Assembly (NCBI GenBank): GCA_002309765.1
Contig: DBXY01000010.1
Coordinates: forward strand, 5,808 to 69,807
DNA length: 64,000 nt
Direction of reading: 5' to 3'
From: Verrucomicrobia bacterium UBA1200
Lineage (GTDB): Bacteria; Verrucomicrobiota; Kiritimatiellia; RFP12; UBA1067
A program made the position numbers and the translations under genes. The notes beneath the pieces were generated by a model. That model did no database searches and was not told the origin of the DNA. It saw nothing but the letters and a program-made list of their open reading frames with translations. Position 1 is the first letter of the stretch; each line of letters begins with the position of its first letter. This document shows, in pieces, positions 1 to 9,377 of this stretch.

Positions 1-625
1 TGTAGGTCGCCTCGCCCTCGCCGGTCGTGGTCAGCCAAATCGCCTGCGAAGGTACCGTCACCTTGGTGTTGACACTCATAACAACGCTCGCGTTAGAAGT
101 GTTCACCGAATAGAAGTACGGCGAAGTTAGCGAACTTAGGAATGGCGTGAAATACTCGTAGTAGGTCGTATAGTCCGACGACGAGTACGGCGACGCGTCC
201 ACACCCACCAGATTAAGTTCGCCCAGATAGATCTTCCCGTTAGGGATGGCGGGCGTACCCTTGATCTTGATGGTGGTTGCGGCAGTCGTCTTGACCAAAT
301 ACCGCTTGCCGCCGATAACCCGCCCGAAGGTCGAAGGTTCGCCGTTGTTGCGGTACCAGTTGCAGAAGTCAGTCACCGCCGAACCTGTGCCGTCGTCCAA
401 CCGATCCCGGTTCCACCACGAAACCTGCGTGATTTTCGTATCGGAAAAGACCTTCGCGCACTCCGTCTCCGCCGGATTTACCTTCAAATAGATGGCGTTC
501 CACCCCGCTTGGAGTGAAATCGACTGCTCCATCCATTGCGCCCGTCCCGCCAATGGAAACAGGCTGGCAATCGCCAAGAACACGGCGGACAATGCAGCCC
601 TAAGCCTCATTTTTCGTATCGACAT
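1..625 (-). CDS. Secreted GWNAxY-family protein, truncated by the window edge
   Basis: Reading leftward from an ATG at 623-625 there is an open frame of 208 codons that runs off the window start, so only the N-terminus is present. It opens with a signal peptide (MSIRKMRLRALSAVFLAIA, then a SLFPLAGRAQ cleavage region). Mature residues begin with EQSISLQAGWNAIYLKVNP, which matches the start of the protein at 61197-62987 (DITLNRGWNAVYVEVAP), so the two belong to one family. The start is set by GGAAGGAG about nine bases upstream, and a TTGACT-N17-TAAAAT promoter lies at 687-715. No enzymatic motif is visible. It is probably a surface or matrix protein; its function is unknown. Confidence 0.75.
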   Translation of the reverse strand, partial: MSIRKMRLRAALSAVFLAIASLFPLAGRAQWMEQSISLQAGWNAIYLKVNPAETECAKVFSDTKITQVSWWNRDRLDDGTGSAVTDFCNWYRNNGEPSTFGRVIGGKRYLVKTTAATTIKIKGTPAIPNGKIYLGELNLVGVDASPYSSSDYTTYYEYFTPFLSSLTSPYFYSVNTSNASVVMSVNTKVTVPSQAIWLTTTGEGEATY

Positions 626-686
626 CCCAACTACTCCTTCCCGTCATCATGCAGATGGCATAATAACCCTACAAATTTCTGGTAAT

Positions 687-715
687 ATTTTATCTAAAAA
701 CAAGCGTAAAGTCAA
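687..715 (-). promoter_or_regulatory. Promoter of the truncated GWNAxY gene
   Basis: Read on the minus strand: -35 TTGACT (710-715), 17-base spacer, -10 TAAAAT (687-692). It sits about 60 bases upstream of the ATG at 625 and is an almost consensus sigma70-type site. Confidence 0.7.
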
Positions 716-745
716 ACCGATATTTTGATTTTTTAGCGTCAAAAT

Positions 746-3034
746 TCATTTTTCACTCGCTTTAGCGGCGGCAAAAGCCGCTTTTACCTTTTCACGCGGA
801 AGAGATGTCTTCAAATACATACGCCCCGCCGCCGGAAGCGCAATTCCGCCAGAAACGGTCTTGACCGCGATTGTTTTTCCGGCGAACTCGTCGAAGAGCG
901 CCACATCGCCTGCCGCGAGCGGCAACGTGAACTCGCCATTGCCGGACACATGCCAGTAGACTACCCACGTCGCACCGTCCTTTTCAAAGACGAACGCCCT
1001 GATTGGCATGGTCATTTTAATTCCGTCACTGATCATGTCGTACGATACGAGTTCGTAATCGCCCTTGGCGTTGACGAGCAGATGGTGTTCTTGCTCATAG
1101 TTCTTGAGCAGCGGACGCCATTCCTCGCGGAAAAGCCCGCGCCGGCGAACGTCGCCCCAACGGCGCATCGTCTCCAGAATGTCGTCCGTCCTCGGATGCT
1201 TGCGCAGTTCGCCCAAATACATTTGTATCGATATCGCGCAGTTCCAGGCGGCGGCCACGGACGCGCCGTATTCCCACATGTCCGCCTGAACGCCTACGGT
1301 ATTGCCCCACCAGTCACGTGAGCCTGGTGCCCATAAATACCACCAGCCAAAGTCGACGCGGCTCATGTCCTGATCTGTGATCGGGGCCTGCTTGAACGGA
1401 TATTCGCGCAGCTTTTCCTTGAACACGGTAGGACTAAAGCAATCAAACGCGTTCGCGCCTGCAAGCATGTGCCAACCGAAATGCGTCTTGGCCGCGCCCT
1501 CGCCGAAGAGGGGTTCTGGTTTGAGCAACTTCCACAAGCGATACTGAGCATTGGCCACATGGAAGTTGAACGGACGGTTCACCCCCTCGGAACCATCGAG
1601 ATAGACGTACTCGAAACCGCAGTTGTAGATTTTCGCGATCTTCGCGGCCACTTCGTCCTGAAGGTCCGAATTCTGATCGATATAGCAGCTCATCGGGGTG
1701 CCAAATTCGCTGATGTCAAGAATGCCGCCGATCTCGCCGTACGGATGCGTGGTCGGGATGGTGCCGTGCGCACCGCGCTTCACGCCAAGGAACTTGTAAG
1801 GCGGCTCCGTGGTGTAACTTTCGTAAGAAAAAAGTTCGCCGCCGAACTGCAAGATGCGGCACGGCTTGAACATCACGGTGTCGACAGTAGGCTCGAACAC
1901 CCTAACCTCGGCGATGACATTGGTTCCCGCGGGAAGCGCCTCCGCAAGCGTGAACCTGCGCGTCTTGTTAAGGCGCGGGTCAGCTACGGGTGTCACGTAG
2001 CGGCTCTTCAGGCCGATATGCGAATGAAGTGTATGCAGACCGGGACTTATCCCTGCGGCCTTGATCTTCGCGAGCATCGCCTTGAGGTCGGCCTCGCGGT
2101 TGGGGAAGCAATCGCGCCATTCGTAATCGCCAAACCTTCCCCAGCTGCCAATCTCCTTGGTGACTTGGGACTGTCCGAACGTTATCAACTTGAAACCGCC
2201 CTTCTTCGCGTAGCTGATTATCTCGTCGACCTGATCTGGCGTAATCGAACCTGAAAGATGGTATATCGACTCATTCACGGCTTTGCCGCGCCGGCTTTCG
2301 ACGCCACGCGGCAGGCCGAAGTCGCGTTCAAGCGCGTCCATCGCATCGAGGAACGCCTCGCGTCCAGGCGCGGCGATGAGAGCCGCCCCCGCGCCGCGCA
2401 ATTTGATTCCGGCATACACCTCGCCGAAGAGGATCCTGGCGCCGACGCGCTCTTCGTGGTCGATGTCGGGATAGGGCGACGTGCCTATGACGCCTACTGC
2501 GGCCTTTTCGTCCCAGCTCGCGTTAAGCCAATCGCCGAAGTTCTTTCTGTTCTTCACGGGTAACTGCATCACGCGGAATGAGACGACTGGCGGAATGTCC
2601 ATATTGAGATAGTCGTAGGTGGACTTGCGGTCGCAGATGAAATCCTCAAGCGTGAAAGAAACATAGCCGTCCGCCGTCTTTATCGACACCTTCGCCTCGT
2701 ACTGACGATGCGTGAAGCCCGCAATAAGGACATCGCCTTCGCGGCGGAGCGAACATGCGGGATAGACGGTACGCTTGTTAGGATGAATCAGCTTTATCTC
2801 GTTGTTAAAAGGCCGGTCCTGGGTCGCAGTAAAAAGCGGTATCTGCAAGGAGGCGTCAACGCATTCCACGCCGGTCGCCTTGACCACAAGCGACTTGACG
2901 AGCGCGTCCTCGCCGACACGCAACGTGAAGTCGCGGCAGGCTATCTCGATATCCGCCGCCCGCACCTTGCTTGAAAAGCCAATGACAACGGCGAATGCCG
3001 CTCCGACCAAATTCACAAACATTCTGCTCTTCAT
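746..3034 (-). CDS. Secreted TIM-barrel glycosidase-like protein
   Basis: This 762-residue protein has a signal peptide (MKSRMFVNLVGAAFAVVIGFSSKVRA). The start at 3034 is chosen because AAAAAGGAG lies six bases upstream; longer readings to 3109 lack a ribosome site and would overrun the promoter. After an N-terminal beta-rich region (about 30-250) comes a barrel-like segment with ITFGQSQ, GISPGLHTLHSHIG and YVYLDGSEG. Acidic residues at strand ends of this type are the usual nucleophile or acid positions in retaining glycosidases. A C-terminal beta domain follows. I cannot place it in a numbered GH family; similar long hydrolase-like proteins are common in PVC bacteria. The substrate is unknown and the glycosidase role is inference. 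Confidence 0.6.
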   Translation of the reverse strand: MKSRMFVNLVGAAFAVVIGFSSKVRAADIEIACRDFTLRVGEDALVKSLVVKATGVECVDASLQIPLFTATQDRPFNNEIKLIHPNKRTVYPACSLRREGDVLIAGFTHRQYEAKVSIKTADGYVSFTLEDFICDRKSTYDYLNMDIPPVVSFRVMQLPVKNRKNFGDWLNASWDEKAAVGVIGTSPYPDIDHEERVGARILFGEVYAGIKLRGAGAALIAAPGREAFLDAMDALERDFGLPRGVESRRGKAVNESIYHLSGSITPDQVDEIISYAKKGGFKLITFGQSQVTKEIGSWGRFGDYEWRDCFPNREADLKAMLAKIKAAGISPGLHTLHSHIGLKSRYVTPVADPRLNKTRRFTLAEALPAGTNVIAEVRVFEPTVDTVMFKPCRILQFGGELFSYESYTTEPPYKFLGVKRGAHGTIPTTHPYGEIGGILDISEFGTPMSCYIDQNSDLQDEVAAKIAKIYNCGFEYVYLDGSEGVNRPFNFHVANAQYRLWKLLKPEPLFGEGAAKTHFGWHMLAGANAFDCFSPTVFKEKLREYPFKQAPITDQDMSRVDFGWWYLWAPGSRDWWGNTVGVQADMWEYGASVAAAWNCAISIQMYLGELRKHPRTDDILETMRRWGDVRRRGLFREEWRPLLKNYEQEHHLLVNAKGDYELVSYDMISDGIKMTMPIRAFVFEKDGATWVVYWHVSGNGEFTLPLAAGDVALFDEFAGKTIAVKTVSGGIALPAAGRMYLKTSLPREKVKAAFAAAKASEK

Positions 3035-3082
3035 TCTTGCTCCTTTTTGCCCTTCTGCGCAATCCCTGACCAAAGCGAAATC

Positions 3083-3111
3083 ATTATACATTATCGCTCC
3101 GCCAAACACAA
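3083..3111 (-). promoter_or_regulatory. Promoter of the glycosidase-like gene
   Basis: Minus strand: -35 TTGTGT (3106-3111), 17-base spacer, -10 TATAAT (3083-3088), about 50 bases before the ATG at 3034. Confidence 0.7.
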
Positions 3112-3186
3112 CCCTAAAGCCATTTTGGCATAAATTTCAAAACCGAGCCCGATACCAACATCCCGCTTCATTTCCCTCAGAGGCGG

Positions 3187-3340
3187 TTGGACAAGCGACC
3201 GGCGACAAGCGACAAGCTGCCGGACCGCTAATCCCAAATTCTTCATTCTTATCTCTTCATTTTTCATTTCCCAAACTCGTCACTCGTAACTCGTCACTTC
3301 CCTAACCACCCAACCACCGCACCACCTAACCCCTAAACAA
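3187..3340. repeat. Intergenic simple-word repeat tract R1
   Basis: The divergent gap 3035-3509 contains no gene. Its middle consists of short repeated words: ACAAGCGACC, TTCATTCTTATCTCTTCA, CTCGTCACTCGTAACTCGTC and repeats of CTAACCACC/CCGCACCACC. The same words recur in six other gaps of this window. The tract ends about 30 bases before the -35 box of the nifS promoter. Confidence 0.75.
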
Positions 3341-3368
3341 CCATTTTTCGATTAAAGCGTGTTTGCCC

Positions 3369-3397
3369 TTGCTTGCAAAAGGCCGTTTTAGTATAAT
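3369..3397 (+). promoter_or_regulatory. Promoter of the nifS-parE-parC unit
   Basis: -35 TTGCTT (3369-3374), 17-base spacer, -10 TATAAT (3392-3397). This leaves a leader of about 105 bases before the nifS ATG at 3510, in which I see no recognisable riboswitch. Confidence 0.75.
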
Positions 3398-3509
3398 ATG
3401 CCGCATTTTCGTGACCGGGGCACAACCATAGGGAAAAACGGTTTCGCGGCAAGCGCGGACTTGAAATAGCGCCCTTGAGGATTTTCCACGATTTTGAGGT
3501 ACTTCAGCA

Positions 3510-4691
3510 ATGGATACGGTTTATTTTGACAACAACGCCACTACGATGGTGGCACCGGAGGTTCGCGAGGCGATGATGCCGTTTTTTGGCGACCTCTACG
3601 GTAACCCGTCGAGTATGCACGCTTTTGGCGGACGGGTGGCCAAATACGTCAATGAAGCCCGCGAGCGGGTGGCGGAGTTTATCCACGCCGACCCATCGGA
3701 AATCGTCTTTACCAGTTGCGCCACCGAAAGCGACAATACCGCAATCCACGGGGCGGCGGAGGCGTTGGGTCCGTCAATGAAGGTGGTTACCACCAAGGTC
3801 GAGCATCCCGCGGTGCTGGGCCCATGCCGGCGGCTTAAGCGGATGGGCCACCCGGAGGTGGAACTGCCGGTGGACAACGGCGGCAATCTGGATTTGGATG
3901 CGCTCCGCGAGGCGCTTAAAGGCGGCGGCCCGGCGCTGGTGAGCGCGATGTGGGCAAACAACGAGACCGGCGTGGTGTTCCCGATCAAAGAAATCGCCGA
4001 AATCGCCAAGGAAGCCGGGGCGTTGGTGCATACCGACGCGGTACAGGTGGCGGGTAAGATTCCGGTGGACGTGCGCGAAATCCCGGTGGACATGCTATCT
4101 ATGTCCGGCCACAAGTTCCACGCCCCCAAGGGTATCGGCATCTTCTACATTCGTAAAGGCACCCGGCTGCCGACCTACATGATTGGCGGACACCAGGAGC
4201 ACGGCCGCCGCGGCGGTACCGAAAACGTGCCATACATCGTCGGGTTGGCCAAAGCGGCCGAACTTGCCACCGCCGCCATGGCGGGCGAGGCCGAGAAGGT
4301 GCGCGCGATGCGCGATCGGTTGGAACAGGGGCTGCTCGCCACCTGCCCGGACGCCAGGATAAACGGCGACCCCGCGCACCGGCTGCCCAACACCAGCAAC
4401 ATGAGTTTTGAGTATATCGAGGGCGAGGCGATCATCTACCACATGAGCGACGCCGGAATCTGCGCTTCCACCGGGTCGGCCTGCGCGGCGGGCTCGCTGG
4501 AACCGTCGCACGTTATCCGCGCCCTCGGAGTGCCGTTCACCGCGCTGCACGGCTCAATCCGCTTTTCGCTAAGCCGGTACAACACCGAGCGAGAGGTCGA
4601 CTACGTGCTGGAGCAGATGCCCAAGATTGTCAAGAAGCTTCGGGCGCTGTCGCCGTTCAGCAAAGGCGACACCCTGCCGGTGGAAATTTAA
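3510..4691 (+). CDS. nifS: Cysteine desulfurase, NifS/IscS family
   Basis: A PLP enzyme of 393 residues, full length for the family, that takes sulfur from cysteine for Fe-S cluster assembly. The N-terminus VYFDNNATTMVAPEV is typical. HTDAVQVAGK (around 180) and SGHKFHAPKG (around 200) carry the cofactor-binding Asp, His and Schiff-base Lys. The loop ASTGSACAAG near 325 carries the catalytic Cys that accepts the persulfide. The start ATG follows GAGG ten bases upstream. No iscU-type scaffold gene lies next to it; instead parE follows after 26 bases. The ferredoxin at 56196 and NadA at 52561 are Fe-S clients encoded elsewhere in the window. NifS versus IscS naming is not certain. Confidence 0.93.
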   Translation: MDTVYFDNNATTMVAPEVREAMMPFFGDLYGNPSSMHAFGGRVAKYVNEARERVAEFIHADPSEIVFTSCATESDNTAIHGAAEALGPSMKVVTTKVEHPAVLGPCRRLKRMGHPEVELPVDNGGNLDLDALREALKGGGPALVSAMWANNETGVVFPIKEIAEIAKEAGALVHTDAVQVAGKIPVDVREIPVDMLSMSGHKFHAPKGIGIFYIRKGTRLPTYMIGGHQEHGRRGGTENVPYIVGLAKAAELATAAMAGEAEKVRAMRDRLEQGLLATCPDARINGDPAHRLPNTSNMSFEYIEGEAIIYHMSDAGICASTGSACAAGSLEPSHVIRALGVPFTALHGSIRFSLSRYNTEREVDYVLEQMPKIVKKLRALSPFSKGDTLPVEI

Positions 4692-4717
4692 GTCCCAGCG
4701 AATTTTGGAACAGCAAT

Positions 4718-6565
4718 ATGGCGATTGAGAGTTACGACGACAAATCCATCCAAACCCTGTCGGCGATCGAGCACATCCGTAAACGCACCGGAATGTACAT
4801 CGGGCGCACCGGCGACGGTTCACAGTACGAAGATGGTATCTACATCCTGCTCAAGGAGGTGTTGGACAACGCGGTGGACGAGTTCATCATGGGTTGCGGT
4901 AAGCGCATCGATATTTCGCTGGACTACAACTCCGGCGCGGTGGCGATCCGCGACTACGGACGCGGCATCCCGCTGGGAAAAGTGGTGGACTGCGTTTCCA
5001 AGATCAACACCGGCGGCAAATTCAATGACGACGTTTTTCAGTTTTCGGTCGGCATGAACGGCGTCGGCACCAAGGCGGTGAACGCGCTGTCAACCGATTT
5101 CGAGATCCGTTCCTACCGCGAAGGGGAGTTCTCCGAGGCATTTTTCAAATGCGGGCAGCTGGTTTCCCAGCGGCGGCGCAAAACAGAACGCCCGGAACGC
5201 AACGGAACCTATGTGCGGTTCATTCCTGACCCGACAATCTTCAAAAACTTCCAGTTCCACGAGGATCACGTCGAACGCCGGCTACGTATGTACGCCTACC
5301 TGAACGCCGGGTTGACGCTAAACATCAACGGCAGCAAAATCGTCTCGGAAAACGGTCTGCTGGACTTGATTAACGACGAGGCGCGTTTCGAGCGGCTCTA
5401 CCAGCCCTTCCACTTCCGCACCAAAACGCTGGAGCTGGTGTTCACCCACACCAACCGGTTCAGCGAAATCTACTACTCCTTCGTCAACGGCCAGTATACC
5501 CATGACGGCGGCACCCACCTTTCCGCGTTCAAAGAAGGTCTGCTGAAAGCGGTTAACGAATTCAGCAAAAAGAAATACGAGGGCGACGATGTGCGCGAAG
5601 GCATTATCGGCGCGGTGGCGATCCGGCTGAAGGACCCGATTTTCGAATCACAGACCAAGAACAAACTCGGCAATCAGGAGATCCGTTCCGATCTGGTGGC
5701 GGAAATTAAGAAAGCCATCGTCGAAATGTTCCACCGCGAGCCGACCGAGGCGGAAAAGCTGATCAAGAAAATCGACGAGACCAAAAAGCTGCGCTCGGAA
5801 CTGAACGCGGTCAAAAAGCTCTCCCGCGAGCGCTCCAACGCGGTGTCGGTCCGGGTACCGCAACTCAAGGACTGCAAAGACCACCTGCGGCTGGACAAAA
5901 TCGACAAAAAAACCGGTTTGACCGAGGGCGAGGACACGATGATCTTCCTCACCGAGGGACTTTCCGCCGGCGGCACGCTTACCCAATGCCGCAATCCCCA
6001 AAACCAGGCGGTGTTCTTCCTGCGCGGTAAGCCATTGAACGTTTGCAGCCAGAAACGCGACGCGCTCTACAAGAATGTCGAGTTTTTCAACCTCATGAAG
6101 TCGCTCGACATTGAAGAGTCGTTGCAGCGGCTGCGCTACGGCAAAATCATTTTCGCAACCGATGCCGATGTGGACGGGTTGCACATCCGCAACCTGCTCA
6201 TCACCTTTTTCATGCGCTTTTTCCAGCAACTGGTGGCGGACGGGCGGGTTTACATTCTGGAGACCCCGCTTTTCCGGGTGCGCAACAAAAAGGAGCAGCA
6301 CTACTGCTTCACCGAGGAAGAGCGCGTGGCGGCCATCGCCAAATGCGGGCGCGACGCCGAGATCACCCGATTCAAAGGGTTGGGCGAACTCAACGCCAAG
6401 GAGTTCAAGGACTTCATCGGCGAAAACATGCGGTTAACCCCGGTAACCTGCACCGACGATTTCCAGGCAGACAAAACCATCGATTTCTATATGGGAAGCA
6501 ACACGCCGCAACGGCGCGATTACATCATGAAAAACCTGGTTTGCAACGAAGAGAGCTTTGAATAA
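4718..6565 (+). CDS. parE: DNA topoisomerase IV subunit B (GyrB/ParE family)
   Basis: This 615-residue ATPase subunit of a type IIA topoisomerase has a GHKL domain with RKRTGMYIGRTG, EVLDNAVDEF (ATP/Mg site) and GMNGVGTKAVNALS, then a transducer and a TOPRIM domain ending in the Mg-binding ATDADVDGLHI. The usual TOPRIM motif EGDSAGG reads TEGLSAGG here, so the Asp is Leu while the catalytic Glu is kept. The length lacks the extra insert of E. coli GyrB and resembles the ParE of Bacteroidetes. The stop abuts the start of the ParC gene, implying translational coupling. It decatenates daughter chromosomes and relaxes supercoils; a gyrase role is less likely but not excluded. Confidence 0.88.
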   Translation: MAIESYDDKSIQTLSAIEHIRKRTGMYIGRTGDGSQYEDGIYILLKEVLDNAVDEFIMGCGKRIDISLDYNSGAVAIRDYGRGIPLGKVVDCVSKINTGGKFNDDVFQFSVGMNGVGTKAVNALSTDFEIRSYREGEFSEAFFKCGQLVSQRRRKTERPERNGTYVRFIPDPTIFKNFQFHEDHVERRLRMYAYLNAGLTLNINGSKIVSENGLLDLINDEARFERLYQPFHFRTKTLELVFTHTNRFSEIYYSFVNGQYTHDGGTHLSAFKEGLLKAVNEFSKKKYEGDDVREGIIGAVAIRLKDPIFESQTKNKLGNQEIRSDLVAEIKKAIVEMFHREPTEAEKLIKKIDETKKLRSELNAVKKLSRERSNAVSVRVPQLKDCKDHLRLDKIDKKTGLTEGEDTMIFLTEGLSAGGTLTQCRNPQNQAVFFLRGKPLNVCSQKRDALYKNVEFFNLMKSLDIEESLQRLRYGKIIFATDADVDGLHIRNLLITFFMRFFQQLVADGRVYILETPLFRVRNKKEQHYCFTEEERVAAIAKCGRDAEITRFKGLGELNAKEFKDFIGENMRLTPVTCTDDFQADKTIDFYMGSNTPQRRDYIMKNLVCNEESFE

Positions 6566-8719
6566 ATGAAGAAAAAGAACCCCTACCCTGAAAACGAACC
6601 GCCGCCCAGCCTGTTTGACCTGGACGATTTTGTGGATATGATTCCCAAGGTGCCGCAAAACTCAGTCGCCGGTACCGACAATCCCGACGAACCGCCGGTG
6701 GCGATCCCGCCCCCCACCTCGTTCTTTCCCCATGACAACGGTTTGACCGGCATCGGGCCGTTGCGGAACCTGATGGACGAGAACTTCCTGCAATTTGCCG
6801 CCTACTCCATCTGTTCCCGCGCCATTCCCACCGTGGAGGACGGGTTAAAGCCGGTACAGCGCCGCATTCTCCACGCGCTGTGGGAAAAGGATGACGGACG
6901 CTACACCAAGGTCGCCAACATCGTCGGCCATACCATGCAATACCACCCCCACGGCGATGCCTCGATCGGCGACGCGCTGGTGGTGCTGGCAAACAAACTC
7001 TGGGGCGAAGGCAAGGGATATGTCATCGACGGTCAGGGAAACTTCGGCAACCTCTACACCGGAATGCCCGCCGCCGCATCGCGTTACATCGAGTGCCGGC
7101 TTACCGATCTGGCGAGAAACGAAATCTTCAACAAAAAGACCACCGACTTCACGCCCAGCTATGACGGACGCAACCAGGAGCCGATCCTGCTCCCGGCCAA
7201 AATCCCGTTGCTGCTGATGCTGGGGGCGGACGGTATCGCGGTCGGTCTTTCCACCGCGATTCTGCCGCATAACTTCATCGAGCTTTTGGAAGCGCAGATA
7301 AACATCATCCAGAAGAAACCGTTCCAAATCTTCCCCGACTTCCAACTGGGCGGGGTGATGGATGTTTCGGAATACGAAGACGGCAACGGGCGGGTGAAGA
7401 TCCGCGCCAAGATTGAAAAGCGGGACAAGAACAAACTCTCCATTTCCCAATTGCCGTGGGGAGAAACCACCGATTCGATAATCACCAGCATCGAAGACGC
7501 GTACAAAAAGAAAAAGATCAAGATCCGGCATATCCACGATCTTACCGCCCAGCAGGTGGACATCGAGATTGAATTGGCCCCCGGCGAGTCGCAGGATAAA
7601 TCCATCAAGGCGCTTTACGCCTTCACCACCTGCGAGAAGACCATTGCTTCGCGCCCGATTGTGCTGGATGCAGGACGCCCGACCGAGATGACGGTGTCGC
7701 AGATTCTCCGGAAGAACACCGACCGGCTGCTATTCCTGCTCAACCGCGAACTGGAAATCCGTAAAAAGGAGTTGGATGACGCCTTCCACAACAAGACGCT
7801 GGAGCAAATCTTCATCGAAGAGCGCATCTACAAACTCATCGAAGAACAAACCACCAACGAAGCGGTGAAACAGGCGGTGCTGGATGGTTTCGTCCCCTTC
7901 CGGTCGCGGTTACGCCGCGATGTCACACTCGATGATGTCAACCACCTGCTCGAAATCAAGATCCGCCGCATTTCGCGTTACGACATCAACAAGAACCGCG
8001 AGGAGATTGAGGCGATCCTGCGCGAAGAGGCCGAAGTTGAATCCAACATCAAGTCGCTTAAAAGCTATGCGGTGCGTTATCTTAAGGCGCTGATTAAGAA
8101 ATACCGCGACAAATATCCGCGCTGCACCACCATCCAGAACGGCGCGTTCCAACAAATCGAGGTACGGGCGCTGACCGCGACCGAACTGACCATTCGGTAC
8201 GACAAGGAAAACGGATACATCGGCAGTGACGTTCGAGGTGGAGAAGAACTTTTCAAGTGCTCGTCGCTCGACCGTGTGATTGTGGTTTGGCTGGACGGCC
8301 GTTACCGCATGATGCCGCCGCCGGACAAGTTTTTCGTCGATAAGACCATGCTGTATTGCAAAATCTTCAGCAAGGAGATTTTATTCACCGCCGTGTACAC
8401 GGAACCGCACTATGGGTTCACCTACATCAAGCGGTTCAAGTTCAGCGGTTGCATCCAGAACAAGGACTATCGTTTGGCGCCGGAGAATAGCAAGATCATT
8501 CTGCTGGAAGAAGGTACTCCGGATGGCATCTACGTCAAGTACAAACCCGCCAAGGCGCAACGCATCCACCAGCAAATGTTCGTACCTTCCGAGGTGCTGG
8601 AAAAGGGGGTCGGAGCCAAAGGCATCCAAATGACCTCCAAAGACATCGCCCGGATATCATCGAAAAAGCCAAGCTGGTGGGATGATACCGAAAGCTCCCC
8701 GAAGGGGTTGTTAAGCTAG
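6566..8719 (+). CDS. parC: DNA topoisomerase IV subunit A (GyrA/ParC family)
   Basis: The 717-residue breakage-reunion subunit partners the gene just upstream with no intergenic base. An acidic, proline-rich N-terminal extension of about 60 residues precedes the core (IPTVEDGLKPVQRRIL). The winged-helix site contains HPHGDASIGDALV, and the catalytic Tyr is in AAASRYIECRL. A coiled-coil tower (LNRELEIRKKELDD) and a C-terminal beta-pinwheel-like domain follow. The position equivalent to GyrA Ser83, where quinolone resistance arises in E. coli, is Ala here, as in ParC-like proteins of Bacteroidetes. It is shorter than GyrA (about 875), supporting topoisomerase IV. Confidence 0.88.
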   Translation: MKKKNPYPENEPPPSLFDLDDFVDMIPKVPQNSVAGTDNPDEPPVAIPPPTSFFPHDNGLTGIGPLRNLMDENFLQFAAYSICSRAIPTVEDGLKPVQRRILHALWEKDDGRYTKVANIVGHTMQYHPHGDASIGDALVVLANKLWGEGKGYVIDGQGNFGNLYTGMPAAASRYIECRLTDLARNEIFNKKTTDFTPSYDGRNQEPILLPAKIPLLLMLGADGIAVGLSTAILPHNFIELLEAQINIIQKKPFQIFPDFQLGGVMDVSEYEDGNGRVKIRAKIEKRDKNKLSISQLPWGETTDSIITSIEDAYKKKKIKIRHIHDLTAQQVDIEIELAPGESQDKSIKALYAFTTCEKTIASRPIVLDAGRPTEMTVSQILRKNTDRLLFLLNRELEIRKKELDDAFHNKTLEQIFIEERIYKLIEEQTTNEAVKQAVLDGFVPFRSRLRRDVTLDDVNHLLEIKIRRISRYDINKNREEIEAILREEAEVESNIKSLKSYAVRYLKALIKKYRDKYPRCTTIQNGAFQQIEVRALTATELTIRYDKENGYIGSDVRGGEELFKCSSLDRVIVVWLDGRYRMMPPPDKFFVDKTMLYCKIFSKEILFTAVYTEPHYGFTYIKRFKFSGCIQNKDYRLAPENSKIILLEEGTPDGIYVKYKPAKAQRIHQQMFVPSEVLEKGVGAKGIQMTSKDIARISSKKPSWWDDTESSPKGLLS

Positions 8720-8790
8720 GGTTAGTCGATAGTGGTTAGTCGTTAGTCGATAGTGGTTAGTCGATAGTTGCGATTTCACTATCGTCACTT
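8720..8790. repeat. Intergenic repeat tract R2
   Basis: Between the convergent parC and apt genes, TTAGTCGATAGTGG and close variants repeat four times and end in CACTATCGTCACTTCCC. It belongs to the window-wide family of short-word intergenic tracts. Confidence 0.75.
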
Positions 8791-9312
8791 CCCCGGATAT
8801 TTCAAGAGGGAAACCACTTCGTAATCCTTGAATACCTGTTCGCGCGCGCCAAAGCCCGCCAGCTCAATGACAAACGCCAATTTGGCGATTTGTCCGCCCA
8901 GCCTTTCCACCAACTGCACCGCCGCCATCGCGGTGCCGCCGGTGGCCAGTAGGTCGTCGATTACCACCACCCGTTGGCCGGGCTTCACTGAATCGCGATG
9001 AATCTGCATCTCCCCGGTGCCGTATTCCAGATCGTATTTTTCACCGATAGTTTCGCGGGGCAGTTTACCCGACTTTCGGATCAACGCCAGCGGCTTGCAT
9101 AACAGATACGCCACCGGTGCGCCAAAAACGAAACCGCGCGAATCCAAGGCAATCACCAGATCGAAATCGACATCGCACAGGGCGTCAACCAACTGGTCGA
9201 TGCAGAACTTGAATCCCGCCGCGGAATCCAAGATTCCGGTAATGTCGCGGAACATAATCCCCGGCTTTGGGAAGTCCTTAATCGTAACAACGTAATCTTC
9301 TAGTTTATTCAT
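8785..9312 (-). CDS. apt: Adenine phosphoribosyltransferase
   Basis: At 175 residues this is the standard size. It condenses adenine with PRPP to AMP in purine salvage in the cytoplasm. Seen: KDFPKPGIMFRDITGIL at the N-terminus, the dimer/active-site stretch DSRGFVFGAPVAY, and the PRPP-binding VVVIDDLLATGGTA near 125-138. The start ATG has GGGGAG three bases upstream, rather close. Uracil phosphoribosyltransferase lies 65 bases upstream on the same strand, making a base-salvage pair. Confidence 0.95.
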   Translation of the reverse strand: MNKLEDYVVTIKDFPKPGIMFRDITGILDSAAGFKFCIDQLVDALCDVDFDLVIALDSRGFVFGAPVAYLLCKPLALIRKSGKLPRETIGEKYDLEYGTGEMQIHRDSVKPGQRVVVIDDLLATGGTAMAAVQLVERLGGQIAKLAFVIELAGFGAREQVFKDYEVVSLLKYPGK

Positions 9313-9377
9313 AATCTCCCCGCCACCGTCTTAAATGAAACTGCGGTTTCAAGCGCTTAATGCCACAACGCCGCCCT

